Positions 40,850 to 52,731 of a stretch of 64,000 nucleotides of DNA are shown here, one piece after another. Under the pieces are notes generated by a model. It had not been told where the DNA came from and did not search any database. It worked only from the letters and a program-made list of their open reading frames with translations. The stretch is from the NCBI RefSeq assembly GCF_020184175.1, contig NC_065530.1, forward strand, positions 38,789,260 through 38,853,259, in the 5' to 3' direction. The position numbers and the translations under genes are program-made. Source of the DNA: Aphis gossypii (lineage: Eukaryota > Arthropoda > Insecta > Hemiptera > Aphididae). Position 1 is the first letter of the stretch. Each line of letters begins with the position of its first letter.

Positions 40850-41800
40850 AGTTACGCGCAATGACAGTTCATATTGTCGTTTCTTCAATGAAACACGTTT
40901 GAGTTAAAAACCGTGTAGTCTGTTTTGTGTGTGTTTCGTTTACATTTATATTTTTTTTCTCAAAATCCTATACGAACACGGTGATATTCAACAACGACGA
41001 CGACTGCAACAGTAATAGTAATAATAATATTGGCGTGTCGATATTATAATATTGTGGTAGCTATATATATATTGTCTATTGTGCGCCGCCTATCCGTATA
41101 TTATAATAAACACGACGCGACCTCCAGTCAATACACTCGTGTATGGGCGTGTGTGCGTGAATTAATATATTATTATGAAGTCCCACAAGAAAGACCGGAA
41201 GCGCAATCGAGTCGCGTTATGACCGGTAGCGGTTGTGCAGTGCGCGTGGTGTTAGTATATTGTAATGTATATAATAATATCATAATATTATAATACATGG
41301 GTACTAGGCCGCGTATGATTGTACTTATAATGTGCACGTATATACGAAAAAGTACGACGGCGCTCTTCAAATTATCACACCGCAATAATTGTCGGATGAT
41401 GTTATTACTATTATACACATCGTATCATATATTATTGGGTTTTCGGACGATTTGACGGGTCCCGCGTGACCTGCTCCTGCTCTACGGCGTGTGTGTGTAT
41501 CTACACCGGTGTAGATGTACGCGATTACCAATTATACGACGGCGTGTACGTGTGCGATGTTTTCGCAATCGAACGACGAACATTATGAACAGAAATGTTT
41601 TCCGCCTGACGGTCTCGGCGGGCTATAAATGACGATGTATATATTATTATACGCACGTGGCGATTTCATATAATATGGCCGTCATCGCGGCGAAATTTCC
41701 TTGCCGAGTGCGCCTGGGGATTCTGCTGGAGATATGATCAGCCATAGCAATTATATACGAGATATTATTATTATATTATACTGCCTACACGCGGAAAGCC
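40850..41800. promoter_or_regulatory. G+C- and CpG-richer island
   Basis: CACGACGCGACC, CGCGTTATGACCGGTAGCGG, GACGGGTCCCGCGTGACC, TATAAAT at 41624 and GCCGTCATCGCGGCG. No credible long frame. Candidate promoter or 5' exon region. Confidence 0.3.
41624..41630 (+). promoter_or_regulatory. TATA box candidate in CpG-rich island
   Basis: GCGGGCTATAAATGACG within the 40850-41800 island, with G+C-rich sequence on both sides. Confidence 0.3.
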
Positions 41801-41933
41801 GGGACATTGTTTTTTTTTCTTTCCTTCTATCGAATTTATAATATTCGTTGTAATAATATATGATATAATATTATGCACTTATGCAGTTTTTCATGGTCTC
41901 CGCCATTAACATAATATTATATTACACGGTATA

Positions 41934-42020
41934 CAGGATGTTTGAAAGTTTCCCCGTAAAACTTTTAGAATGACCTCTTATAGTAGGCGCGTGGTAGTCT
42001 TATTCACTGAGTGATCTAAC
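41934..42020 (+). repeat. Single mariner-like end
   Basis: TA followed by CAGGATGTTTGAAAGTTTCC, the form of a TA-targeting MITE end. No inverted partner was found within several hundred bases, so it is a solo or decayed end. Confidence 0.35.
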
Positions 42021-43499
42021 CTTTAACAGTTTAATAACTTATAAGGTTTAGTATATAGTTATCTATAAGATAATTTTACAATAATTATATTGTATTAAAA
42101 CTGAAATAACATAATATATTATTTATTATATATATAAAAAAAAACAATTTCAAGAACACAAAAATATTGAAATTTATTGATACATATTTATTGCTTTCTG
42201 CATTACTAATTTAAATTGTAATATATATATATATAATATATTACTTAAAAAAAATGCATTCAGTGCGTTGGAAAAGTTGGATATATTTTTATCACCAAAA
42301 ACCCCTATCTCGATTGAATACCACACAAAATTAAATTGTTTATACAATTTAACTATTGATGTCTAGTTTGATAAAAATATTTGTTATTTAATATACATAT
42401 AATTCCTATTTACTTCACTCAACTGTTCAACGGTATACGATTAGCATGTTAAATCATGCGTCCATATTTCGTAAACTGTACAAGATATTATCTTTGAGAT
42501 GTACGGTTTGAGATAAACTCTCCTCGTATCATATTGTGTATAAATGTATAAAACAATTCCGAAATGCCTGTCCCCTTATAGTACAACCACCCTAAATTCG
42601 AAGGGCATTCGAGAAACTTCGAGTGTCACACGTTACATTGAAAAATCGGGAAAAGTCAATGATCTCGAGAATCACTGACGCGAACGAATAACACACTCGT
42701 ATCCGGTTTTTTACATAATATTGCAGCAGTAGTAATTTCAGAAAGTTTTTCGACAAATAGTCAATACATCACTAATATTATATACCACAATACCACATGT
42801 TATGCATAACTTATTACTGACGTTATTACAGTATAGAAAACTTGAAGTTCAATGTCACGAACGGTTTTAAAAACAAAAAAAAAACATACTTTAGTTGTTG
42901 TTGTTGTTGTTTTTTTGTACTTCTTATCGAGTGAAGCACTCCGTTTGTGAGGCTTACGGACGATATTAATTTACGTTTTTCTAACGAACTGCAAAGTGCA
43001 AGTAAAGTGTACCGTATAATTATATATATAGGTACGTTAAGTACGGCGTATTCTTTAACTGCACATGTGATATGATTTATCATTGCATGGGGTAATATTT
43101 TGGTTGAAACACTGTGTACGTTTTTCTTTATTATTGTTCATCATTACAGTTATTATGGTTGCTCGAATTTAAAAATTAAAATATGTCTTGGACTTGAAAA
43201 AAATTAGCGTGCCTTGGCGTAACTCAATCATTATCTATCTTCGAACAAACAATTACAGTATACAATGTATACAACGAGTGACCAGTAAGGACTACGTCAT
43301 ATAGATGCGATTAAATAAAACATTTTTAAACTATAATCTATTAATCACATTGAAAATAACTCATCACTCTACCACCACCACCATCACCAAAAGGCCAATA
43401 CTGGTACTCGAAGAAATAACAATAAGTTATTGTTAAATTGCGGACAACGTCATAAATATAATATATGGTTGCGGTTCGTTTCCGAATGATTTAAAAACA
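42021..43499. other. AT-rich non-coding sequence
   Basis: Nothing supportable seen. Confidence 0.55.
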
Positions 43500-43800
43500 T
43501 CAATGTTATTCGCCTATATTATTATTATCCGCTACGACGTCGTCGCCTTTGCGGGAAGGATCGGTGACCTTTCGAATTTACCACCCTCTTCGCTGGCCAA
43601 AAAAAAAAATAACCATAACGTCGTTCGTGTATAGTATATACACACGCGTACATTATCGTCATTATGTATGTTACACACACACACACACACATAAACACAT
43701 AACATACAGGTACATATTATATACCCTTTCGGATGGCTATCACGGTTGACGGACGACCCGCTACGAGCCATACATTGCAGCTGCAGGTGAACGGAATTAT
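43500..43800. promoter_or_regulatory. Small G+C-richer patch
   Basis: GCTACGACGTCGTCGCC, GATCGGTGACC, an (AC)n run and GACGGACGACCCGC. Similar in style to the larger islands. Confidence 0.25.
43672..43691. repeat. (AC)n microsatellite
   Basis: About ten AC units within the 43500-43800 CpG-containing island. Confidence 0.93.
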
Positions 43801-43957
43801 TCTATAACGACAGTGTATACATGTATAATACATACCTAAAAAACGTATAAAACATTAATATATGATACGTGTATGGTGTATGTATAAATATAGTTACGGG
43901 CGAGTGTAAATGTATACTAGCCGAAACCGTGTTAAACGTGTTATTATTTATTATATA

Positions 43958-44200
43958 CAGGGTGATTCGTCTGCAAGCGTGTTCAACCCCATTTATTCTT
44001 TTTAAACAATTCCGCTCTCTTATATTGGTTTAAAATATCAAAATATTCAATGTTTTTATTTTAAAATAAAATCTCTCTCTCATTCTTTCACTATCTAGAT
44101 ATAAGAAAGTTTTTCAAACCTAACTTAAGATTTATCTATACTATGGTATATTATACAATGAATACATTTGAGTAAAATAATAATAATAATAAAAAAAGAA
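43958..44200 (+). repeat. Single mariner-like end with following repeat body
   Basis: TA then CAGGGTGATTCGTCTGCAAG, similar in its first bases to the complete MITE at 39839. The following sequence is AT-rich with a CTCTCTCTC run at about 44072. A partner end was not found. Confidence 0.4.
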
Positions 44201-45175
44201 CGACTCTCATAGAAACACTCATTTACGAACACGGTTAATATGATGAAATAATATATTAATTAGTGTTCGATAACATAAGTATATCTACTCTAATATATTA
44301 TTAAAAACTATACGACTAATGCAGGGTCGATGAATATGCGTGTAGCCTGTAAAATTACTGTTAGTAGTCACATATATTATTAAATTATAATTATTTTTAT
44401 GAAAAAAGTCAAAAAATTGTAATCATAATGTTTTTGACCACACGCAATCGACAATCGCTCTATATTTACGACATTTCAACGGAAAGTGTCGGATTTAAGA
44501 ATTTATTAAGTCGATTGCAATCGCACTCATTTGTCCTGATGAACTGTGCGACTGTTGCCTGATAAATTCAGGGGGTGGCCGTTTTGAAATACATTCGTTT
44601 TATTGAATTCCGAACCTAACCTTCCAAACGCGTGGAACAGAAATATCGCAATGCATATGACGCTTAATCTTAAACTGACTTGACAATCTTTCCATAAAAG
44701 TGCGCATTGGACATATTATTATAAATTTTACGGAATCGCTATACACATTTTTTTTTCGGTATTCGTACCGCACTAAGACAACAACCGGAAAAACACATTA
44801 ATCTCTCGGCGGAGTGCCGACACAGAAATATTTTATTCAATATACATAATATGTTATATTATTATTATTATTTTAATGTACATCTGTGTGCCTTGCGAGT
44901 AACGCGAGTGGAAGACAAATTATTATTGTACTACATAATATATTATTACGATAACCGGTTTTAGTCGAAGTTCGTGCTCGTTTGACTGGCGGTACGGCTT
45001 GACGACTGCAACGCATGTGATATCATAAAAAAATAAAACTAATCGTCTAACTATTTAAAAACCGTATTTTTGTTCCACACATCATAATAAATATTTTTTA
45101 TTACGTCTCATACAATATTATATATTTTATTAGTTTACATATAATCGGTATACATATTGGACATAGCTACACCAC

Positions 45176-45225
45176 ACAAAGTGCATAGACGCAGTATCGA
45201 TATTGCAATTCTGTGCACTTTTTGT
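45176..45225 (+). ncRNA. Small hairpin, precursor-miRNA-like at best
   Basis: ACAAAGTGCATAGA pairs with TCTGTGCACTTTTTGT (one 2-nt bulge). A further three pairs follow beyond an internal loop, closing on GTATCGATAT. About 17 pairs in 50 nt is short for an animal precursor. It matches no mature miRNA I can recall. Confidence 0.15.
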
Positions 45226-46210
45226 TGCATTGACGGGTCCAAAGCATTTTTTCATTAAGTTTGGTATATTTTTTTCAATACAAAGTAACACGCACGGTGT
45301 TCAACGCTTAGTCAATGCCTATTGTTGAATTCTTCACTTAAAATTAATTAATTAAAGTAAGTCTATTATGTATTTTAAACGACTATAGCAAATACTGAAG
45401 TATCGGTCGTAGCACTATCTTGGTATACAGATAAAAATCTTCGTAAATTAATTGTCTATAGTTTCAAGAGTAGCGATCCGGTTTGTTGATACATATGCTT
45501 TCTAGTCCTCTGGAGTATATATATATTTATATTAGTTTTTCTGCAAGTAAAGTTTATTAAAACTAACCTACGGAAATTCCTAAGCGATGTACGTGAAAAT
45601 ATATAATAACGAACATATTGCCTTGTTATACAATTTAAAATAGTTAGTAAATCTAGTTTCAAAAAGCTAATTTTTGTCCGTTATTAAATGTTAATCGAAT
45701 AATAATAAATACTATTCTGGTATAAGAAATTAACTAACCTAACGCAACCTAATATAACCATATGGTAGGAAATATATTCAATATTCAAAGTTGGCAAATA
45801 CATTGATTATTATATTTTTTAAGTTTTACTTATAGTAATATAGGTATTTATAATTTATAATATAGTATTGTTATGCGTTATAACTATGGTAAGTAATAAG
45901 TATTTTAAAATATTACAGACGTGAAAAATGAAAACAAAAATCATATTTCCAATCCGACTATACAGGATGACAACAGACATTATTTGGTGTACGAAAATTT
46001 AACGATGTGTAGCAGACCTCAACCGATTGTTATGGTATATATAATTAAATAATATTATTAAAAGTTTAGACAAAACTATCGTAGGAAATGAATTAAAAAC
46101 ATGTTCTCGTCCATCTACTTGTTAACTTTAATATACTTGTATATAATATATTATATACATATAGAACTATGGAAGTGAATCACATGATATTCACCACTCT
46201 ACTATGAACC

Positions 46211-46230
46211 AAAAAAAAAAAAAAAAAAAA
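46211..46230. repeat. Poly-A run of 20
   Basis: Twenty consecutive A. No duplicated flank or coding sequence upstream shows it to be a retroposon tail. Confidence 0.95.
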
Positions 46231-48965
46231 TCAATCATCAGTTAGTATTATTTTTGTTTACGTACATTATGTATTGAATTATATTGCGTTAGTTAGAAAT
46301 TGTCTTGATCGTTAAGATTTAATAAGTGATCGATTGTTCACGATAGACAGTTGATTTCCCGCAACGTGTGTATTTCTACCGACAGTAAAGTAATATAATA
46401 TATATATTAAAGTGTTCTAAAATGTCGCAACAAACAATTTTAATTAGAAGAATACAATTTAATAGCGCGCATACCACGTGAGCCTCCGCGGAGTTTTTTC
46501 GTTTTCCCATAAGACTAATACGGAAAAACGAGAAAACATGACCACCCACTCTGTATAATATATACCTACACATAAATTATGTACCCGTCGGGTTAGTACT
46601 ACCCGGTGATGAGTGTATGTAAGAGTAAAAGTTTTGATACACCAATCTAGTTACTGCAAAGCAATTAAAAACGTTGCTGAACAAGACGAATATTTTAACT
46701 TTCTTTTCATACTTGACATAATGGTTTTTAAAAGTTAATCAGTTGGAATCTCAAAGTTAATAATGTTGTTGGGATGAAAAATAACTATAAGAAAAATGTA
46801 AAATAACTTAAAAACACTCAGTTGTTGCAGATATTGTAAGTACCGTGCCCGCTCAAAACCGGTTTGGTGTAAACACAATACCCTAATATTATGTATAGGT
46901 AAAATAAGTCTGTTACAATATACAGTGTGCACTAATACTCGTTTCTAGAACGAAAAGCAGCAATGCTTGTACAAACGACGTCCTGCTGCAGCTAGTTTAC
47001 CATACCTATATACTTACAGTTAAATCAGTTTATAAATAAACAAGAATATTATACTATCAAAAAAAAAAAAAAAACCAAAAATATCTTTGGCAGCAATAAC
47101 TGCAATAACTCCCCAAAATTTTATTTTATTGAAAATAAATCAATTTAATAGTATAATAATTGAAATGTTTAAAATTTAAATATTATATTTCTGAAAAAAA
47201 TTAAGATGATGACGTATTGGCGTTTTATTTTTAATCAGTGAAAAACATTGTCTCATCTTTTGGAACTGTTTATTACTCGTTACAAATATAATACCGATAA
47301 TCATTGTTATATATTTAAATTATACGTAATACCATAGTCGTTAATCGTATTTTATTAGGTATATATATATTTATGTACTAAAGGGCGTTATCGAAATAAT
47401 AAATATAACAACTCACATACAGAAAACGAATATCAAAATCTATAATATGAAAACATAACGAAATTAAAATCTCTTAAAACAATTTAGAATTACTTAGTTC
47501 TATACTAAAAGCTTTTAAAATTTGTAGCTAAATATGATAATAGTTTATGAATAAGTAACACGCAATTGTAATTTTAAAAAACAAAATAAAAGTTTTACTT
47601 TGGAAGGATCTGTTCAATAACTTTATCATAAAATGGAATTACGTAGGTATTTAGAATGAATTGTCTTACATCAGTGATGTAACATCACCTATTCCTACTA
47701 AAAAATACACTTAACATTATAATCAAGGTTTTAGTTATAAAATATATACCTGATAAATTTTAGTGATTGGTAACGCCAATAAATTCAAAAAAAGAAATTT
47801 AAATCTTTATGTAAGATTTGGCAAGTTACTATTGAGTCACGTATATAAATATATAGGTATATAATTACATCATATCAACAAAATTTTCATTACTTATGTT
47901 TTGAACGTTATGTTAAAAATATACTTATAAATATGACTAAATTTATCGAATTTAACGAACAGGTTAGGTAGGTATATTATAGTTCGACAATGTTTGATAC
48001 CTGAGAATGCTTTTAATTAACTTCCAAGATATTTGAAATTAATATATAAATGTAGTACAAAATGCTTATTAAACGTACCTATTCAGTGTTCACATGAAAG
48101 GCACAAATGGCTTCCAACTGCAACTGCGATGCACAAACTAATAGTCTATATTTAGAATGACATTTTAAATACATTGTGATCAATTTTAACAAGAATATCT
48201 TTATTAAAAATTAAATAATAATTATATATTTTGGTATGATATATAGTTATATATATAGTTATAGTAGGTAACAAAAATATGGTACAAAATAAACTGTACT
48301 ATAATAGTCATGTTATTATGTTTATACTTGTCTTTATTTTTTCTGAAATTGAATAGATTTCAAATTCCGAGTATTTGGTATTTATTTTCAAATGTCTGGT
48401 TTGGAATTGCAAGTTTGGCGAAAAAAAATTAAATGTTTTCAGTAAATAAAAGTCTAAAAAATACATAATGTATAACAATTCAAATACCTCACCATCAGTG
48501 GTAAATTCTTACTCTGAAGTATTTAATTTAGCTTAGCTCATAATAAATTATACCTCTATTTAATTAAATAAATAATACACAAATTTGTATTTATTTGTAA
48601 ATAAATAGAAATTAATAAAATTGTTATACCCTCGTACACGTAAACTATATAAATCAATGACGAAGTGCAACACAATGAACATGCCTTGGGTGGTTAGTAA
48701 CAAGGCTGCTAGTGGAGTGGGACGTGAAATAACCGGTATTTCGCAGCGTTATCAAACTTTGTATATAACATTATAGCTGGCGCACATTGCATCGCATGAT
48801 CTGTCGTTAGGTCGATCGGTATTGATCGAGAAAAACACAACAAAAGTACAACAAAAATAAATGAAATTGTAGTCATACATTATAATGTTTTTTAATACAT
48901 AATATATTATTATAAAAATTATAAATAATTTTTATATATTTACTAATTATGTTTGTATTCTTTAG

Positions 48966-49020
48966 AATGCGACGCATGTTGAGCATGATCGAAAAATATT
49001 CGCTACTGCTCACCAGTAAG
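48966..49020 (+). CDS. Candidate small exon in AT-rich DNA
   Basis: TTTGTATTCTTTAG is a good acceptor, followed by 50-55 bases of balanced composition encoding MRRMLSMIEKYSLLLTSK. Two possible donors follow, CCA|GTAAGG and AAG|GTATAC. The composition contrast with both flanks suggests selection. No family was recognised, and an untranslated or chance origin is possible. Confidence 0.22.
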
Positions 49021-51754
49021 GTATACGAATACATACAGTATATTAAAAGTATACTTCAATTCATAAATGGGTGGAGACTGAAGGTGATGATAAACAAAAA
49101 TTCTTTTATCATTCGCTTCTTTGTTTTCCTTTTCTTCGATATTATCATAATAATTCATATTAAGTAGCGAAAAAGATTTAAAAAAAAATAGAGTTCAATA
49201 AAAATAAATACGTATAAAATAATTTTAAATTATAGATTTTGCAGTCAGTTTTAGTATAAAAACTATTAAGAATTTAGTTAGTGTACATGGACAAAATAAC
49301 ATCCATGACTAATCTCCGAAGTTTGATTGAATATCCCACGTGGAATATTTGAAATACTTTTACTGAATCTAAAAAAAAAAATCATTTTAAAACCAATATA
49401 GCTTCTTCTATTTTCTCAAAACCTAAATAAGTAAAAATAGTTTACGTGAAAGGGTTGTTATTTTCCCAAAATTAGATTAAGACTTTTTTTTAATTGAATG
49501 AATTATTTAGTGATTTTAATTACGATATTTTTTAAAAACCGAATATAAACGATTATTTTATCATATTTTTGAACCTAAATTACATACATATAATATTATA
49601 ATGTATATACCTACCCCAAGACAAAGTACGTGAATTTATTGTTTTCGTGACGTGTACCTTGTCATTTTAGTGTACAACGTACTGCGTAAGTGATAATGGC
49701 ATGTACTGCGTGTTGTACTTTCACTATTGCTATGTGATTCGAACAAACAATAAAAGGTCCTTACACAATTGCCCATTGAAACTCATATGATCCAAAATTC
49801 TCAATTTTCAGATCTAATTTAACGTACTTATATCTCGTGTTATAATATGCGGTTGATGGACATTCATCTCTAGAAAACAATTTTTATAAATAAGATGAAG
49901 TTATTATGACAACAGTTGACATAGTAAACATACTAACGCGTGTCGTATTACGGTTACTGTTGGCAGGCATCGCTAATTAATTACATATTGTTACACTTAT
50001 TCGCTGTCACATGTATATAGATATGTAACAAATATCAATACGTGTAAAAAAGAGTGCCTTGTAAAGAAGATAAAAATTAACATTTAATTTACAATAAATA
50101 TTATTGAGAAGATTTGTAAACTTAACCATTTAAATTGATGGTATATAATATACATAATATACATATATTTATACATAATCACTCGACTAAATTCTAGGAA
50201 TTCGATATGACAGATTTTAACTATAAAAACAATTTTTAATAAGATTTATTTTCCAGTCGAAGACAATAAATGATATTTTTATATTTTTATTTTTGTATTA
50301 TAAAATAATATTTTTAAGAGGTTTTATAAAAAATTCCAACAGCTCTAATGAGAGTCAGGCGATATTAACTTTTACATAGTTTTGATCTTACATTATTATA
50401 TCCTACTGATTATATTTAATTGATAGACTATTTTATGTTTAATGATAGGACTTTATATGATGTATATTAAGATTATTATATTAGGTATATTGTAAATACC
50501 ACAAATACACACTATTGTATAAATTATTTAAAGGATAATTAATATGTTTCTTAAGAAATGTTTCAAGTTTTTGAAACTTTTTTTTGTTCGGATAAAATTC
50601 GAGTTATTGCAAAACAATGTATTTGAAAAAATATTAATTAAATATTTTTTATTTTTTTATAATGTTCTCGTTTATTCATTATATTTAATAATAACTTAAA
50701 TTTTTAATTTAAATCAAAGCAAAATATTAAAATCATGGATACAAAAAAATACTAGTATGAAGTAATTCCTACGCACTGTTAGCTCAATATTAACTACACT
50801 GTCCAATAGTATAATGCGTGAATCTATCAACTATCGTATAATGTTTGTATGAAAAAGAGATTATTAATTATTTATTTTTTCAAAATAGATCATTTATTAA
50901 AAATTATACAGAGCTCAAACAAAAGGTACAAATAAATAATAAAATGAATCTATCTACCACCTGTAAGTTAACTTGTGATGATTGTAGAGAGTTACAAATT
51001 CCAATAATTAATAATAATAATTGAAAAATAGTATAAATAAAAATAAAAACATAATACGATACATCGCAATAATACCCATGTACCATTATAATATTATTTT
51101 AATAATATTAGGTAAGTACATAGGTACACAACCTCATTAAATAATAATAATAACAATATTATAAATATTAAAATAAATAATTGATAATAATCTGTGATAG
51201 GCGATAGCTATTAAATGATGACCCTAAATTGCCTACATAAGGCGCCGTGTTAAAACTTTTATCAATTGATTCAATCTCTAGCGTCTCAATACGTAGACCA
51301 CTACACTAATTGGTTGGAGGGGAGACATGCCCATAATATGTTTATATAATATATTATATTTTTCTAGGATCTAGGAGTTTTCGATAGTAAACTTTTTGTG
51401 GCACATTAATTAATATCCTTATTATTTCAAACTCTAACGATATTTTACGTTTTTTTTACTCAATCGACCAATAATTACGTTAAGTATATAAATTAGTAAT
51501 GTCATTATTGAATCATCTCATACCATAATATTATTATATAATGTAAAAAAGCTAAGTGATATCGTACGGAATCTCTGGATTTTAATATTTTGATGCCTGT
51601 AATAATATATTTTCTAATTGGATAAACGTTATTGGAGATTTAAAATAAAACCTATTCCGGTAAAATAAAAAAAACGATTCGAAATTAAAATCTCAACATC
51701 GAGTATCTAGATAGAAGTTCTATATCTTAAAAGAAAACAGGATTTTGTTATTTT
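49021..51754. other. AT-rich non-coding sequence
   Basis: Nothing supportable, apart from a weak tRNA-like motif pair at 51267-51308 on the - strand. Confidence 0.55.
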
Positions 51755-51921
51755 TCATTTAACGCAATGCAAATTAAAAGGTTTCATTTCGGGTACATCC
51801 TGCAACAACGCGGACAACTTGACGTCTGGCGAACGCAACGCATTGTCCTGCAGCGTTCGGAGACGTTCACCTTCCGGTAACTTCCTGTGGGCTGCTGCCG
51901 AACACCATCGGCCACCGGTTC
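51755..51921 (-). pseudogene. Coding-like host segment cut by the Harbinger insertion, left part
   Basis: On the - strand this G+C-rich stretch is open from the insertion point to a TGA at 51757-51755 and reads like the C-terminal end of a protein (...KLSALLQDVPEMKPFNLHCVK). The base composition is clearly unlike the AT-rich surroundings. Across the transposon, the matching right flank (56197-56330) is open in a different frame and has a TAA near the junction, so the two do not join into one simple frame. It may be a decayed exon, an untranslated exon or an older mobile-element fragment. No family was recognised. Confidence 0.35.
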
Positions 51922-51924
51922 TTA
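51922..51924. repeat. Left TTA target-site duplication of the Harbinger element
   Basis: TTA immediately before the left terminal repeat. It matches the TTA at 56194-56196 just after the right terminal repeat, as expected for PIF/Harbinger insertion. Confidence 0.9.
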
Positions 51925-51975
51925 AGGCCCCCATACACGTCAAACAAATTTGCGCAAACTCTGTGTTTGTGCAAA
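51925..51975 (+). repeat. Left terminal inverted repeat of the Harbinger element
   Basis: 51 bp that match the reverse complement of 56143-56193 with two mismatches; the outer 33 bp are identical. The repeat contains the palindrome TTGCGCAA (51950-51957) and ends in TTTGTGCAAA. The same palindrome recurs further in (52008-52015, 52050-52057), and CGTGTATGGC, the inverted start of the repeat, recurs at 51985 and 52085. These are candidate binding sites for the transposase or the MADF protein (inference). Confidence 0.93.
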
Positions 51976-52107
51976 CATTTTGAGCGTGTATGGCGTGGTT
52001 TGAGTAGTTGCGCAACCGTTTGAAAAAAATTGGTCGAGTTCGAAATTTGTTGCGCAAACGCTTCACGATTGACTATCTGTTGTACGTGTATGGCAGTGTT
52101 TGACAAG
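51976..52107. promoter_or_regulatory. Left subterminal repeat array of the Harbinger element
   Basis: Two direct copies of CGTGTATGGC exactly 100 bp apart (51985 and 52085), each followed by a GTGGTTTGA or GTGTTTGAC variant, plus TTGCGCAA palindromes at 52008 and 52050. The motifs are inverted or direct copies of parts of the terminal repeat. Repeated subterminal motifs in DNA transposons usually bind the transposase or its partner; that role is inferred here. Confidence 0.5.
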
Positions 52108-52320
52108 CATAGGCTGTGAAAAACCTCCAGACGATTGGAAAAACGTATGAAATAGGTAATTATTAATTATTATACTTACTTTACTAGTAATAATAATTAA
52201 TATATTATAATTATAATACATTTACTGATTTACTTATGCCTATATAACTTGTTTTTATATTATTATTATATTTTATTTTTATTATAGAATTCACTAAATA
52301 TAAAATTTAGTTTTATAACT

Positions 52321-52731
52321 ATGTCGACTAAAATTGATGACAATAAGACATTTTGGCTTGAATTTATCGCCCTTTATCAAACGTTTCCTGAATTGTGGAA
52401 AGTTAAAAGCGAAGTCTATAAAAATAGAATCAAGAAAGATGCGGCGTACGAAAAACTGGTCGAGAAGATGAAAGAAATTGATCCGAAAGCGAATAGGGAC
52501 TTAGTGCGTGCCAAAATAAATTCTCTTCGTACATCATACCGTAGAGAATTGAAGAAAGTTAAGTCCAGTCAAAAATCAGGTGCAGGGGCTGATGATATTT
52601 ATGAACCGAGTTTGTGGTATTACTATGAAATCGATTTTTTAAGAGACCAAGAGACTCAATTGCAAGGAACTTCCACATTAGACAGTAATGATGAAATTGT
52701 CGATGTAGTCGAGGAAAACAACGATGAAGCG
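52321..52731 (+). CDS. MADF protein exon 1 (MADF domain)
   Basis: 137 codons from ATG at 52321 to the GTAAGC donor at 52732. It holds the whole MADF domain followed by an acidic linker ending DVVEENNDEA. It starts 345 bp inside the left terminal repeat. Confidence 0.85.

Larger units (their letters stand above)
44201..48965. other. AT-rich sequence with a few balanced patches
   Basis: More balanced segments at about 44440-45010 and 46440-46560 show no reading frame I would accept. CACGTG occurs at about 46475. Otherwise only the small hairpin at 45176 and a poly-A run. Confidence 0.5.

Noticed and set aside
41030..41418. Frames of about 80 codons on both strands
   Set aside because: AT- and CpG-driven, overlapping on opposite strands, without motifs.
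46211..46230. Poly-A tail of a retroposon
   Set aside because: No element body, reading frame or target-site duplication found next to it.
51755..52106. Minus-strand frames crossing the left terminal repeat as one protein
   Set aside because: They run from inside the transposon end into host DNA. The terminal repeat part is non-coding, so only the host part was considered.
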